NCBI GenBank assembly: GCA_963722965.1
Contig: CAVROX010000012.1
Coordinates: forward strand, 1 to 57,556
Source: DATLSM01 sp963722965
Lineage (GTDB): Bacteria; Actinomycetota; Thermoleophilia; Solirubrobacterales; 70-9
Length of the DNA: 57,556 nucleotides
Direction of reading: 5' to 3'
Under the pieces are notes generated by a model. It was not told the DNA's origin. It did not search any database and worked only from the letters and a program-made list of their open reading frames with translations. Of the stretch, positions 38,422-47,141 are shown piece by piece; the first letter of the stretch is position 1; every line of letters starts with the position of its first letter. Made by a program: the position numbers and the translations under genes.

Positions 38422-38676
38422 CTAGTTGCCGTGGAGAAAGTTGACGATGTCGTTGTAGTAGTAGACGAAGAGCAGGCCCACCACGACCCCGATCACGACG
38501 AGGACAAACAGCACGAAAAGCGAGAGGAAACCGGCAGCGGTCTTCTCCCAGATCCTGCCGTAGGAGCTGAGCGCGGGGGAGAGGATCAGGGTGATGAAGG
38601 CGATCAGGCTGATCAGCCCCGCCGCGCCGAACAGCAGGTACTGGTTGCCGATCTTTGTCAGGGCGAAGGGGGTCAC
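38422..38676 (-). CDS. Small two-segment membrane protein
   Basis: An 84-aa protein with hydrophobic segments at about 15-35 (YLLFGAAGLISLIAFITLIL) and 48-72 (FLSLFVLFVLVVIGVVVGLL), ending YYYNDIVNFLHGN. The family is not recognised. The GTG start overlaps the stop of the DedA-PAP2 gene (GTGA), so it is translationally coupled and may be an accessory subunit. Confidence 0.65.
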   Translation of the reverse strand: MTPFALTKIGNQYLLFGAAGLISLIAFITLILSPALSSYGRIWEKTAAGFLSLFVLFVLVVIGVVVGLLFVYYYNDIVNFLHGN

Positions 38677-40160
38677 CGCCCTGGATTTTGGCGCACTTGG
38701 GAGATGACCAACGCCAGCGCCGCACAGAGGGAGAACGCCGCAACGCCGAGCGCCCAGCCGGCCGTAACGTCGCTGAGGTAGTGGACGCCGAGGTAGACGC
38801 GGGAAAGGCCAACAAGCGCGGTCAGCGCGATCCCCGTCGCGACCACCGCTGCGCCCCACGCCATCCCGGGCCGCAGCCGGATGACGATCGTCACCGCAAG
38901 CCACACGTAGAGGACCGAGTAGGCCGCGTGCCCGCTCGGGAATGAGGACCCCGAGAAGCCGACCAAGGGTTCGGGCGGGCGTGGTCGGTCCACCGCGGCC
39001 TTGATCTGGTGGAAGCCGAGCGCGCTCAGCGTCATCCCGGCGATCAGGACCGTGAGCTCCGTCCACCTCCTGCGGGTGGCCAAAAAGACCGCACACAGCA
39101 GCGCCATGCCCCAGGCCACGACGCCCGAGCCCAGTGCCGTGACGAGTTTCGCCAGCTCGGTCAGCCAGCCGGTGCGGATGCCTTCGACGATTTCCATCGC
39201 GGTGAGATCGCCCGGAGTCGGGCCCGGTTCGTGGCCGAGGACGACGGCGTAGGAAATCAGGACGAAGAGGGAGACGGCGATGGTCGCCAGCAACGAGGTG
39301 AGCTCCAACCCGAAGGTCCCCCCGGGTGTGACCCGATCCCAGAGGAAGCGAAGCTGAGGCTGGAAGCGTCTGCCGAGGACGATCAGCCAGCGGGTTGCCC
39401 GATGGCGCCCCATCCAGCTCGCCGCGGCGCGGCGGTTCTCTGCCTCCCGGAAGTGGCGGTAGAGGACGATGAGCCCGACCAGCACGACGATCAGGGCGCC
39501 GAGCAGGAAGGCCCCGGTGCCGGCGTACTTGGCAGCAGTGTCGATGCTGCGCGAGAAGACGTAGCCGATCAGGATGTGGGCGGTGACGAACAGCCCGCAG
39601 CCGAGGACGCTGTAGGGGACGAAGTCGCGGTAGCGCATACCCGAGCTGCCCGCGACAAACGGCGCAAATGCCCGCAAGAGGCTGACGAAACGACCGATGA
39701 AGATCGTCTTGCCGCCGTGCCGGGAGAAGTAGTCCTCGACTTTCTCAAAGCGCTCGTGACTGACCCCGAAGCGAGGCCCACGGCGGATCACGAACTCCCG
39801 CCCCAATCTGCGACCGATGAGGAAGCTCGTCGTATCTCCCGCCCAGGCCGCAAACCAGGCGATCCCGATCAGCAAGTAGATGCTGATCGCGCCCTGGCCG
39901 GCGACTGCGCCGCCAAGCAGCATCACGGTCTCCCCCGGGACAATGATGCCGACGAAGGCGCCGACCTCGGCGAAAGCGAAGACGCCGACCAGCAGGTAGG
40001 TCCAAGCACCGAGCGTGTTGGAGATTTCCGCCAGCAGCCTGTGGAGGTTGAGCTGGCCCAACTGGCGGCTGAGCAGGTAATAGCCGGCAATCACCGCCGC
40101 CGCGACGATTGCCACAGCTAGCCGTTTGCGCCTGGCGGCCAACGTGCCCACCACCCTCAC
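38673..40160 (-). CDS. DedA-PAP2 fusion membrane phosphatase
   Basis: A 495-aa membrane protein. The N-terminal half is a DedA/VTT domain (FAFAEVGAFVGIIVPGETVM, FIGRFVSLLRAFAPFVAGSS), a family that includes polyprenyl- and phospho-lipid flippases. The C-terminal half is a PAP2 phosphatase with all three motifs: KAAVDRPRP, SFPSGHA and SRVYLGVHYLSDVTAG. I infer a combined lipid transporter and phosphatase, for example for undecaprenyl pyrophosphate recycling. Its start (GTG) overlaps the stop of ispE, so a lipid-carrier role fits the context. Confidence 0.88.
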   Translation of the reverse strand: MRVVGTLAARRKRLAVAIVAAAVIAGYYLLSRQLGQLNLHRLLAEISNTLGAWTYLLVGVFAFAEVGAFVGIIVPGETVMLLGGAVAGQGAISIYLLIGIAWFAAWAGDTTSFLIGRRLGREFVIRRGPRFGVSHERFEKVEDYFSRHGGKTIFIGRFVSLLRAFAPFVAGSSGMRYRDFVPYSVLGCGLFVTAHILIGYVFSRSIDTAAKYAGTGAFLLGALIVVLVGLIVLYRHFREAENRRAAASWMGRHRATRWLIVLGRRFQPQLRFLWDRVTPGGTFGLELTSLLATIAVSLFVLISYAVVLGHEPGPTPGDLTAMEIVEGIRTGWLTELAKLVTALGSGVVAWGMALLCAVFLATRRRWTELTVLIAGMTLSALGFHQIKAAVDRPRPPEPLVGFSGSSFPSGHAAYSVLYVWLAVTIVIRLRPGMAWGAAVVATGIALTALVGLSRVYLGVHYLSDVTAGWALGVAAFSLCAALALVISQVRQNPGR

Positions 40161-40987
40161 GGCGCCCTCCCCGCTGCACAGACGATCGCGTCATCGCGGT
40201 CGATGCGGGCGGCGGCACCATGGGCGGCGGCGATGTCGGCGAAGATGCCGAAGGCAGTCGGGCCGGAGCCGCTGAGAAGGGCGACGGGGGCACCGGCCTC
40301 GCGCAGCGCCTCAAGGGCATCGCCGATCTCAGGGCGCAGGGAACGGGCGGCTGGCTCGAGATCGTTGGTGAGCAGGTCCGTGTAGGCGAGCGGGGAGGCG
40401 CCGCCTCCTGCGAGCGCGCGAAGGCGGCGGGCAAGGTCGGTCAGCTCGGCCGCGTCGCGGCCGAGCCCGAGTCGGTCGGCCTCAGCGAACACCTCCGCGG
40501 TGCTCAGCCCGCCGCCGCCGGGCAGCAGAATGACGCCATGGGGCACGGGTTCGGGCAACCGCTGCATGCGCTCACCAGCGCCTTCCACCAGCGCCAGCGC
40601 GGGGACCAGTTGGGAAGGCACGTCGGCGCCGATCGCGGCGGCAAGCGCGGGAAGGTCATCGACCCCACCTGAGGCAAGCCGCAGGATCGCGGCGGCGTCC
40701 GCGCTGCCTCCGCCCAAGCCGGCGCCGACTGGGATCCGCTTCTCGATCCGCACGCACAGGGGGGGGTGCTCCCAACCCCTCGCGCGCAGGGCGGCCAGCG
40801 CCCGAGCGGCGAGGTTCTCGCCCTCGACGCCGGGGCAAACCACCTCGTCGCGCTCCCCCCCGCTGACGGTGAGCAGGTCGGCGAGGGCGAGGGGCTCAAA
40901 CAGGGAGCAGAGCTCGTGCAGCCCGTCCCGGCGACGGGAACCCAGGTAGAGGCAGAGGTTGAGCTTGGCGGGGGCGTGGACGAGCAT
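40157..40987 (-). CDS. ispE: 4-diphosphocytidyl-2-C-methyl-D-erythritol kinase
   Basis: A GHMP kinase of the MEP isoprenoid pathway; 276 aa. It starts LVHAPAKLNLCLYLGSRRRD (substrate Lys) and GLHELCSLFEPL. The ATP-binding P-loop is VGAGLGGGSADAAAIL. The C-terminal GHMP motif is LLSGSGPTAFGIFAD. It lies between rsmA (18 nt upstream) and the DedA-PAP2 gene (4-nt overlap), linking polyprenyl synthesis with lipid-carrier handling. Confidence 0.93.
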   Translation of the reverse strand: MLVHAPAKLNLCLYLGSRRRDGLHELCSLFEPLALADLLTVSGGERDEVVCPGVEGENLAARALAALRARGWEHPPLCVRIEKRIPVGAGLGGGSADAAAILRLASGGVDDLPALAAAIGADVPSQLVPALALVEGAGERMQRLPEPVPHGVILLPGGGGLSTAEVFAEADRLGLGRDAAELTDLARRLRALAGGGASPLAYTDLLTNDLEPAARSLRPEIGDALEALREAGAPVALLSGSGPTAFGIFADIAAAHGAAARIDRDDAIVCAAGRAP

Positions 40988-41005
40988 CGTGCGGGCTTCC
41001 TGTTC

Positions 41006-41770
41006 TCAGGGGTCGGGGTGGAGCTTCTTTGAAAGCGCGAGGAACTCCTCGGCCGACAAGGTCTCAGCCCGGGCGTCCGCGGGTAGACCGAGCTCGACCA
41101 GTGCGGCGCGGGCGGCCGCCATTTCACCCGGGTTGACGTGCTCCAGCGAACGGGCGAGGGACTTGCGGCGGTGGGCGAAGGCGGCACGCACCAGAGCGCT
41201 GGTATCGGGGTCAGCGCCCGGGCCCCGGCGGCGAAGGCGCAGGATCGCGGAGTCGACCCGTGGAGGGGGTCGGAAGACGGCGGGATCGACTCTGCGCACC
41301 AGCTCGACTTCGCAGGCGATCTGCGCGATCACGCTCGCCGAGCCGTAGGTGCGGCTCCCGGGCCCAGCGCGCAGCCGCTCGGCGATCTCGCGCTGCACCA
41401 TCACCGTCCAGTTCCCGACCGAGGGCAGCAGCTCGATCGTGCGAAGTATCAGCGGGGTCGCCACCGAGTAGGGAAGATTGGCGACGACGGCGCTCGGAGC
41501 TGGACGCAGCGCGGCGAGCTCGAGCCTCATCGCGTCACCCCACTGCAGCTCGACGTTGGGCAGGGCTGTGATTGGGGCAAGCGCGGCCGTGAGCGATCGA
41601 TCGATCTCAACCGCGTGGACGTGGGCCGCGATCGAAGCCAGGCGCTCGGTCAATACGCCCTCCCCCGCGCCCACCTCCAGCACCACGTCGGCAGGAGCCA
41701 GGCCGGCATCGCGGACTATCGCGTCGAGCAGGTTGGGATCGGTGAGGAAGTTCTGGCCGAGCCTCACCAC
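41006..41770 (-). CDS. rsmA: 16S rRNA dimethyladenosine transferase
   Basis: The KsgA enzyme that dimethylates two adjacent adenosines near the 3' end of 16S rRNA. 254 aa, full length. The motifs are LGQNFLTDPNLL at the N-terminus, VLEVGAGEGVLTERL (SAM motif I), VHAVEID (motif II) and the catalytic NLPYSVATPLI. AFAHRRKSLARSL lies in the C-terminal domain. The GTG start overlaps the tatD stop by 7 nt. Confidence 0.94.
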   Translation of the reverse strand: MVRLGQNFLTDPNLLDAIVRDAGLAPADVVLEVGAGEGVLTERLASIAAHVHAVEIDRSLTAALAPITALPNVELQWGDAMRLELAALRPAPSAVVANLPYSVATPLILRTIELLPSVGNWTVMVQREIAERLRAGPGSRTYGSASVIAQIACEVELVRRVDPAVFRPPPRVDSAILRLRRRGPGADPDTSALVRAAFAHRRKSLARSLEHVNPGEMAAARAALVELGLPADARAETLSAEEFLALSKKLHPDP

Positions 41771-42531
41771 CCGAAAACGGCCCTCGCGTTCTCCTCAACC
41801 ATTGCCTCCAACTGCGCATAGGAGAGGCCGCGGACCTCAGCCAGAGCCCGGGCGGTCGCAAGGACGTTGGCGGGCTCATTGGACTCGCCCCGCATCTCCT
41901 GCGGGGTCAGGTAAGGCGCGTCGGTCTCGACCAAGATCAACTCGGCGGGCAGTTGGGCGGCAGCGGCTCGCAGCTGGTCAGAGTTCGGATAGGTGGCGTT
42001 GCCCGCAAAGGAGCACCACCAGCCGCGCGCAGCGGCATCACCGGCTCTCTGCGGCGCCGAGAAGCAGTGCAAGATGACCGGGTGCCCCGGCGCCCGAGCG
42101 TCGAGCGTGGTGAAAACCTCGTCGATCGCCCCGCTGGCGCCCTCGGGGTCGCGAGCGTGGATTACGATCGGCAAACCGAGATCTACCGCGATCTCGATCT
42201 GGGCGGCAAAGGCGCGGCGCTGCTGGGCGGGGCTCGCCGACTCTCGGTAGTAGTCGAGCCCGGTCTCGCCGATTGCCCGCACTTTCTCGTGCAGCGCGAG
42301 CCGAGCGATCTCCGCCGCCTCCTGCTGATCGAAGCCGCTCGCCTCGGTCGGGTGGTGGCCGACAGAGGCGAACACCTCCTCGTTGCGCTCGGCCCCCTCA
42401 ATTGCCCGGGCGTTGAAATCGCCTCCCAAGCCGACGTTGAGCATCCGCGCCACACCGGCCGCGCGCGCCGCCGCGACCACCTCGACCTCGGGTCGCTCGC
42501 AGAGGAACAGATGGGTGTGGGAATCGATCAT
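41764..42531 (-). CDS. tatD: TatD family metal-dependent hydrolase
   Basis: A 255-aa TIM-barrel DNase-like hydrolase. The metal ligands are visible: His5 and His7 in DSHTHLF, Glu in AIGETGLDYYRESA, His in IVIHARD, His in ILHCFS and Asp in LVETDAPYLTP. In E. coli relatives it is a 3'-5' exonuclease or D-aminoacyl-tRNA-related hydrolase. The metG-tatD-rsmA order is conserved in many bacteria. The ATG overlaps the metG stop. Confidence 0.92.
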   Translation of the reverse strand: MIDSHTHLFLCERPEVEVVAAARAAGVARMLNVGLGGDFNARAIEGAERNEEVFASVGHHPTEASGFDQQEAAEIARLALHEKVRAIGETGLDYYRESASPAQQRRAFAAQIEIAVDLGLPIVIHARDPEGASGAIDEVFTTLDARAPGHPVILHCFSAPQRAGDAAARGWWCSFAGNATYPNSDQLRAAAAQLPAELILVETDAPYLTPQEMRGESNEPANVLATARALAEVRGLSYAQLEAMVEENARAVFGW

Positions 42532-44036
42532 CGGGCCGGTGGCTCGACCTTGGGAAACAGCGGCGGGAGGCGCTCAATTCCCTGCCCGCCGGGTCGAGAG
42601 CCGAGCTCGGCCAGTGCCCGCGAGTCTTCCCCGAGCGCCTCGAGGACCCGCTCGGCGGTGCGCGGAAGGTAGGGCGCGAGCAAGAGCGTCGTCACCCGCA
42701 GGCCCTCGACCAAGCTGTAGAGGACCTCGTCGAGGCGCTCGGGGTCGGCCTCCTCGCGGGCAAGCTCCCACGGCTTTGACTCCTCGACGAAGCGGTTGAG
42801 CCGCCGCACGAGCCGCCAGCCCTGATCCAGCGCATGGCTCAGCTCGGCGCGCTCCAGCAGCGCCCCAAAACGCGCCACGGCGCCCTCGAAATCCTCGGCG
42901 AGCACCGGGTCGGCAATCGCCACCGGGACGGTGCCGGCACGGTAGCGATCAACCATCGCGGTGACGCGGCTGGCAAGGTTGCCGTAGTCGTTTGCCAGCT
43001 CGGTCTCATAGCGCGCCTCAAAGCCGGCGGTCGAGATCGAGCCGTCCTGGCCGAAGCTGACCTCGCGGAAGCAGTAAAAGCGCAGCGCGTCGGCGCCGAA
43101 GCGATCGATCGCCTCAAACGGGTCGAGCACGTTGCCGAGCGACTTCGACATCTTCTTCTCGCCCATCAGCAGGTAGCCATGGATCGCCATTCGCCGCGGC
43201 GGCTCGAGGTCGGCCGCCCACAGCAGGGCGGGCCAGATCACGGCGTGAAACTTGAGGATGTCCTTTGCCATCACCTGCATGTCGGCTGGCCAAAAGCGCC
43301 CGGTCAGGTCCTCCCCCGCGCGGGCGAAAGTCAGCGCGGTGACGTAGTTGAGCAGCGCGTCAAACCACACGTACATGCGCTGGCCAGGGTCCCAGGGCAG
43401 TCGCATCCCCCACTTCAGCTTCGGCCGCGAAAGCGAGACGTCCTCCAGCCCCTGCTTGATGAAGGAGATCGCCTCGTTGCGGCGGAAGTCAGGTACGACG
43501 AAGTCGGGCCGCTCCTCGTAGAGGCCTTCGAGTTGGGCCTGGAAGGCCGAGAGCCGGAAGAACCAGTTCTCCTCACGCTCGCGCTCAAGCGCAATCTCGT
43601 GGATCGGGCAGCTCTGCCCGGGCCCCAGCTCGCGCTCAGTCTTGAAGTCCGCACAGCGCGGGCAGTACCAGCCTTCGTAGACCCCCTTCGTCACCCAGCC
43701 GTTGTCGAAGACGCGCTGCATGATCTCGGCGACCTTCTCGGCATGGCGGGGGTCGGAGGTGCGGATGAAGAAGTCGTTGGTCGCGTCGATGATCGGCATC
43801 AGCGCTTCAAATTTGGCGGCGTTGCGGTCGGCCAGCTCCTGCGGCGAGATCCCCTCGCGCTCGGCCGCCGTCTCGATCGGCTCTCCGTGCTCGTCGGTAC
43901 CGGTGAGAAAGAAGACGTCCTCCCCGCGCTGGCGCATATGACGGGCGAGGACGTCGGCGGCCATCGTCGAGTACGCGTGGCCCAAGTGCGGCTCGGCATT
44001 GACGTAGTAGATCGGGGTCGTGACGTAGTAGCTCAC
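42528..44036 (-). CDS. metG: Methionyl-tRNA synthetase
   Basis: A 502-aa class I synthetase without the C-terminal tRNA-binding (EMAP) extension. The HIGH motif is in VNAEPHLGHAYSTM and KMSKS in EKKMSKSLGNVLDPFEA. The connective peptide has a knuckle Cys pair in WYCPRCADFKTE with a later Cys in QSCPIHE. The anticodon-binding helical domain follows (YGNLASRVTAMVDRYRAGT). The GTG start overlaps the rsmI stop (GTGA). Confidence 0.95.
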   Translation of the reverse strand: MSYYVTTPIYYVNAEPHLGHAYSTMAADVLARHMRQRGEDVFFLTGTDEHGEPIETAAEREGISPQELADRNAAKFEALMPIIDATNDFFIRTSDPRHAEKVAEIMQRVFDNGWVTKGVYEGWYCPRCADFKTERELGPGQSCPIHEIALEREREENWFFRLSAFQAQLEGLYEERPDFVVPDFRRNEAISFIKQGLEDVSLSRPKLKWGMRLPWDPGQRMYVWFDALLNYVTALTFARAGEDLTGRFWPADMQVMAKDILKFHAVIWPALLWAADLEPPRRMAIHGYLLMGEKKMSKSLGNVLDPFEAIDRFGADALRFYCFREVSFGQDGSISTAGFEARYETELANDYGNLASRVTAMVDRYRAGTVPVAIADPVLAEDFEGAVARFGALLERAELSHALDQGWRLVRRLNRFVEESKPWELAREEADPERLDEVLYSLVEGLRVTTLLLAPYLPRTAERVLEALGEDSRALAELGSRPGGQGIERLPPLFPKVEPPAR

Positions 44037-44860
44037 CGCCGCGCCTCCCTGCCGGTCAGCGCTTTGTAGAGGTCGTTGGCCCTGGTGCCGGTCAGCGCCG
44101 CGACGACGCTGGCGGCGGCGCGCGGCCGGGCCCCGGACTGGACCAGGTGGCGCAGCGCGTCAACGGCGAAGCCGACGTCCTCGTCGTGCTCCCCGGAGGA
44201 GGCCGGCCCGATAACCAGCACGATCTCCCCCTTCACCTCGCCGCGGAAGCGCCGCGCCAACTCTGCCAGCGAGCCCCTCGCGATCTCCTCGTGCACCTTG
44301 GTCAGCTCGCGGCAGACGGCGGCAGGTCGCTCCGGGGCGATCGTCGCGAGCGCGGCAAGGGAGTCGCCGACCCGCCGCGGTGACTCGAAGGCGAGCACCG
44401 TCTCGGTCGAGCGCAGCACCCGCTCCATCTCCCCGGCCCGCTTGGGCAGGAAGCCCTCAAAGCGCCAGCGGTCGGTCGGCAGCCCCGAGGCGACCAGCGC
44501 CACCGGCACCACCGAGGGCCCGGGCAGGACGCTCACATCCAGGTCCCGTTCGATGCAGCGGCGGATCAGGCGGTAGCCAGGGTCAGAGATGGCCGGCATT
44601 CCCGCGTCGGAGACGAGGGCGACGGTGTCGCCACGCTCGATCCGCTGGGCGAGCTCGGTCGCCCGTGCAGCTTCGTTGCCCTCGTGATTGGACACGAGCC
44701 GGGGCGCCGGGTGGATGCCGAGCCGGTCGAGCAGACTGCCGGTGCGGCGGGTGTCCTCGCAGGCAATGTAATCGGCGCTGACCAGCGCGTTGCGGACCCG
44801 GGGTGTGAGGTCCTCGAGGTTGCCGATCGGGGTCGGGCAGACGATTAGCGCCCCCGCCAT
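44033..44860 (-). CDS. rsmI: 16S rRNA (cytidine1402-2'-O)-methyltransferase
   Basis: A tetrapyrrole-methylase-fold enzyme of 275 aa. It opens LIVCPTPIGNLEDLTPRVRN and has ACEDTRRTGSLLDRL, SDAGMPAISDPGYRLIR (SAM loop) and the family block FEGFLPKRAGEMERVL. ELTKVHEEIARGSLAEL lies near the C-terminus. The ATG at 44860 overlaps the kinase stop as TGATG; a TTG one codon upstream is an alternative. Confidence 0.93.
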   Translation of the reverse strand: MAGALIVCPTPIGNLEDLTPRVRNALVSADYIACEDTRRTGSLLDRLGIHPAPRLVSNHEGNEAARATELAQRIERGDTVALVSDAGMPAISDPGYRLIRRCIERDLDVSVLPGPSVVPVALVASGLPTDRWRFEGFLPKRAGEMERVLRSTETVLAFESPRRVGDSLAALATIAPERPAAVCRELTKVHEEIARGSLAELARRFRGEVKGEIVLVIGPASSGEHDEDVGFAVDALRHLVQSGARPRAAASVVAALTGTRANDLYKALTGREARR

Positions 44861-45822
44861 CAATCCCCTTCCCGTTCCAGCTCGATCCGCGCCATCGCCG
44901 CGGCACCGACCATGCCGGCGTCGGGACCGAGTTGGGCCTCGATCACGGGTACCCGGTTCATCGGCGCCAGGGCCCGCTCGCGTAGCTCACGCCGAGCGGG
45001 CTCGAGCAGCAACTCACCTGCCGCGATCACCCCGCCGCCGACGACGATCGCATCGGGGTCGAAGATGTTGGCGAGGCTGGCGAGGGCGACGCCGAGGCGG
45101 CGGCCGACCAGCGCAAAGACCGCGACTGCGTCCTCGGCCCCGGCAAGCGCCAGCTCGGTTACCGCCCTGCCGTCGATCGGTCTGCCCTCGGCCAGCAGCC
45201 GACCCAAGGGGGAGTCCGGTCGCCGCTGCGCCGCGAGATGCGCCTCTCGGCCAAGCGCCGTGCCCGAGGCGAGCGCCTCCACACAGCCGCTGCCAGGGCA
45301 GCTGCCCTGGCAGCGCGGGCCATCCATCTCGATCACCATGTGGCCGAGCTCGGCGGCGGCCCCGGTGGAACCGCGGTAGAGCTCGCCGTTCAGGATCAGC
45401 CCGCCGCCGATTCCGGTCCCGACGGTGATCATCACCACGTTTCGCATCCCCTGCGCCGCCCCGCGGAGGTGCTCGGCGAGAGCGGCGACGTTGGCATCGT
45501 TGTCGACGAATACCGGTAGGCCAGTCCGCTCAGAGACGAGCTTGCGGATCGGCAGCTCGCGGATCGGCAGGTTCACCGCGGAGACGGCGACACCGCGCTG
45601 GCGGTCGATTGTGGCGGGGATCCCGAGGCCGACGGCCTCCACCCCGGGCCGCGCCCGATGCGCCTCGCCGACCTCCCGCACCAGAAGGTCGAGAAGCTCC
45701 TCCCCATCCTGTCCCCTCGAGGCCTCGCGGCTCTCCCAGAGCACCACCGAGTCGCCGTCAAGCACGCCGACGAGCATCTTCGTACCACCCAGATCGACCC
45801 CGATCGTTTCCCCTGCTGTCAC
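44860..45822 (-). CDS. glk: ROK family glucokinase
   Basis: An ATP-dependent sugar kinase of about 320 aa. The phosphate-1 motif is TIGVDLGGTKMLVGVLDG, the sugar-binding segment VFVDNDANVAALAEHLRGA, and the phosphate-2 loop ITVGTGIGGGLILNGE. The ROK zinc motif is in CQGSCPGSGCVEALASG. The GTG at 45822, five codons before the conserved core, is chosen because longer starts (up to 45897) would overlap the ATG of the divergent LCP gene. It is the first gene of the chain ending at the DedA-PAP2 accessory protein. Confidence 0.88.
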   Translation of the reverse strand: MTAGETIGVDLGGTKMLVGVLDGDSVVLWESREASRGQDGEELLDLLVREVGEAHRARPGVEAVGLGIPATIDRQRGVAVSAVNLPIRELPIRKLVSERTGLPVFVDNDANVAALAEHLRGAAQGMRNVVMITVGTGIGGGLILNGELYRGSTGAAAELGHMVIEMDGPRCQGSCPGSGCVEALASGTALGREAHLAAQRRPDSPLGRLLAEGRPIDGRAVTELALAGAEDAVAVFALVGRRLGVALASLANIFDPDAIVVGGGVIAAGELLLEPARRELRERALAPMNRVPVIEAQLGPDAGMVGAAAMARIELEREGD

Positions 45823-45886
45823 GAGTAACTCGGGAAGGGCTGGCGGCAGGCGACCGGAGGCGTAGGCATGATTCCCGGAGTCTTTC

Positions 45887-47122
45887 ATGCCCACCAATGG
45901 CGAGCAGCAGCCCCCGGGGCCACCCGATTACAAGGTCTACCGGTCCCGCAGGGGCCTCCTGTCCCGGTTGCGGACCCCTGACCTCTCCGGCCTGAGAGAG
46001 CGAACGAAGCGATCCTCCAAGCGCCCTGAGGCTGAGCAGCGACCCGGGCGCAGGGGGAGCAGACCACGACGCCGGTGGACCCCCAAACGGGTGCTCAAAT
46101 GGGTGGCGCTGGCGGCGCTGGGCTGGATCTTGTTGAGCTTTCTCGCCTTCGCGATCTCTGCCCAGATCCAGTCGTCCAAGCTCGCCGGGGAAGCCAAGGA
46201 CGCCCTGCACGGCAACCCGTTCCTGCTTCCCAGCGCCCAGACGATCCTGGTGATCGGCACCGACGCTCGCCCGACCAACTCAAAGGAACCGGGCGCTGCC
46301 CCCTCGCAGCGGTGCTTCGAACAGCAAGCTCACGGCGAGGCGCCGCACGGGAGCTGCTCGGCGGGCCAGTTCCGCTCCGACACCCTGATGCTGATCCGGG
46401 CCGGCGGCGGGGCTTTCCGCAAACTCTCGATCCCACGCGACAGCTACGCCGAAATTCCCGGGCTGGAACCGCAGAAAATCAACGCGGCCTACTCCTACGG
46501 CGGCGCGGCGCTGACGGTCAAGACGGTCGAAAAGTTCCTCGGCATCAAGATCGACCATCTCGCGATCGTCGACTTCACCGGATTCGAAAAGCTGATCGAC
46601 GCGATCGGCGGGGTCGAAGTCAACGTCCCGCATAGGCTCTGCGCCCAGATCTCAGGCGGCGCCGGGCACGGACAGGGAGGGATCACGCTGCGCCTCAATG
46701 CCGGGGAGAACACCCTCGATGGACAGCAGGCGCTGGCCTACTCGCGGGTGCGCGAGCCCGAAGAATGCCCGGGCCCGGGCAAGAGCGCCTACAGCCTCGG
46801 CTACAACGATCTCGACCGAGAGAAAGCCCAGCAAGCGGTGATCACCGGTATCAAGGAACGCCTCACCGACCCCCTCCGCCTCCCCTACAACTTCATCATG
46901 GGGCCGATTATCGGCTGGGATGCGCCAAAAGCCTTCATCAGCGACATGGGCTTCTTCACGATGCCCCAACTGGTGCTGGCGGCAGCGATCGGCGGCAACT
47001 CCACGGCCCAGGTCCTCTGCGTCGGCGCCAACTCGGGCTGCAATCTGGCCGGACCGGGGGGCAGCATTGAAGTGCCGCAGTCGGTGCGGCGCAGGGCGGT
47101 GAAGCGCCTCCTCAACGGCTAG
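45887..47122 (+). CDS. LytR-CpsA-Psr family cell-wall polymer ligase
   Basis: A 411-aa envelope protein. It has a 65-residue Arg/Pro-rich cytoplasmic head, a membrane segment at about 70-92 and an extracytoplasmic LCP domain: LVIGTDARPT, FRSDTLMLIRAGGG (conserved Arg and Asp), KLSIPRDSYAEIPG and KINAAYSYGG, ending with LDGQQALAYSRVREPE. LCP enzymes attach teichoic-acid-like or arabinogalactan-like polymers to peptidoglycan via polyprenyl pyrophosphate donors. Extra Cys residues lie in the loop CFEQQAHGEAPHGSC. RBS GGAG is 8 nt upstream. Confidence 0.92.
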   Translation: MPTNGEQQPPGPPDYKVYRSRRGLLSRLRTPDLSGLRERTKRSSKRPEAEQRPGRRGSRPRRRWTPKRVLKWVALAALGWILLSFLAFAISAQIQSSKLAGEAKDALHGNPFLLPSAQTILVIGTDARPTNSKEPGAAPSQRCFEQQAHGEAPHGSCSAGQFRSDTLMLIRAGGGAFRKLSIPRDSYAEIPGLEPQKINAAYSYGGAALTVKTVEKFLGIKIDHLAIVDFTGFEKLIDAIGGVEVNVPHRLCAQISGGAGHGQGGITLRLNAGENTLDGQQALAYSRVREPEECPGPGKSAYSLGYNDLDREKAQQAVITGIKERLTDPLRLPYNFIMGPIIGWDAPKAFISDMGFFTMPQLVLAAAIGGNSTAQVLCVGANSGCNLAGPGGSIEVPQSVRRRAVKRLLNG

Positions 47123-47141
47123 ACGCCCGCGCGGCGGTGGC

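Noticed and set aside
39009..40121. 370-codon frame opposite the DedA-PAP2 gene
   Set aside because: Hydrophilic complement of a membrane protein, a common artefact.
42834..44069. 411-codon frame opposite metG
   Set aside because: Exact shadow of metG codons; composition mirrors the sense gene and no domain is visible.
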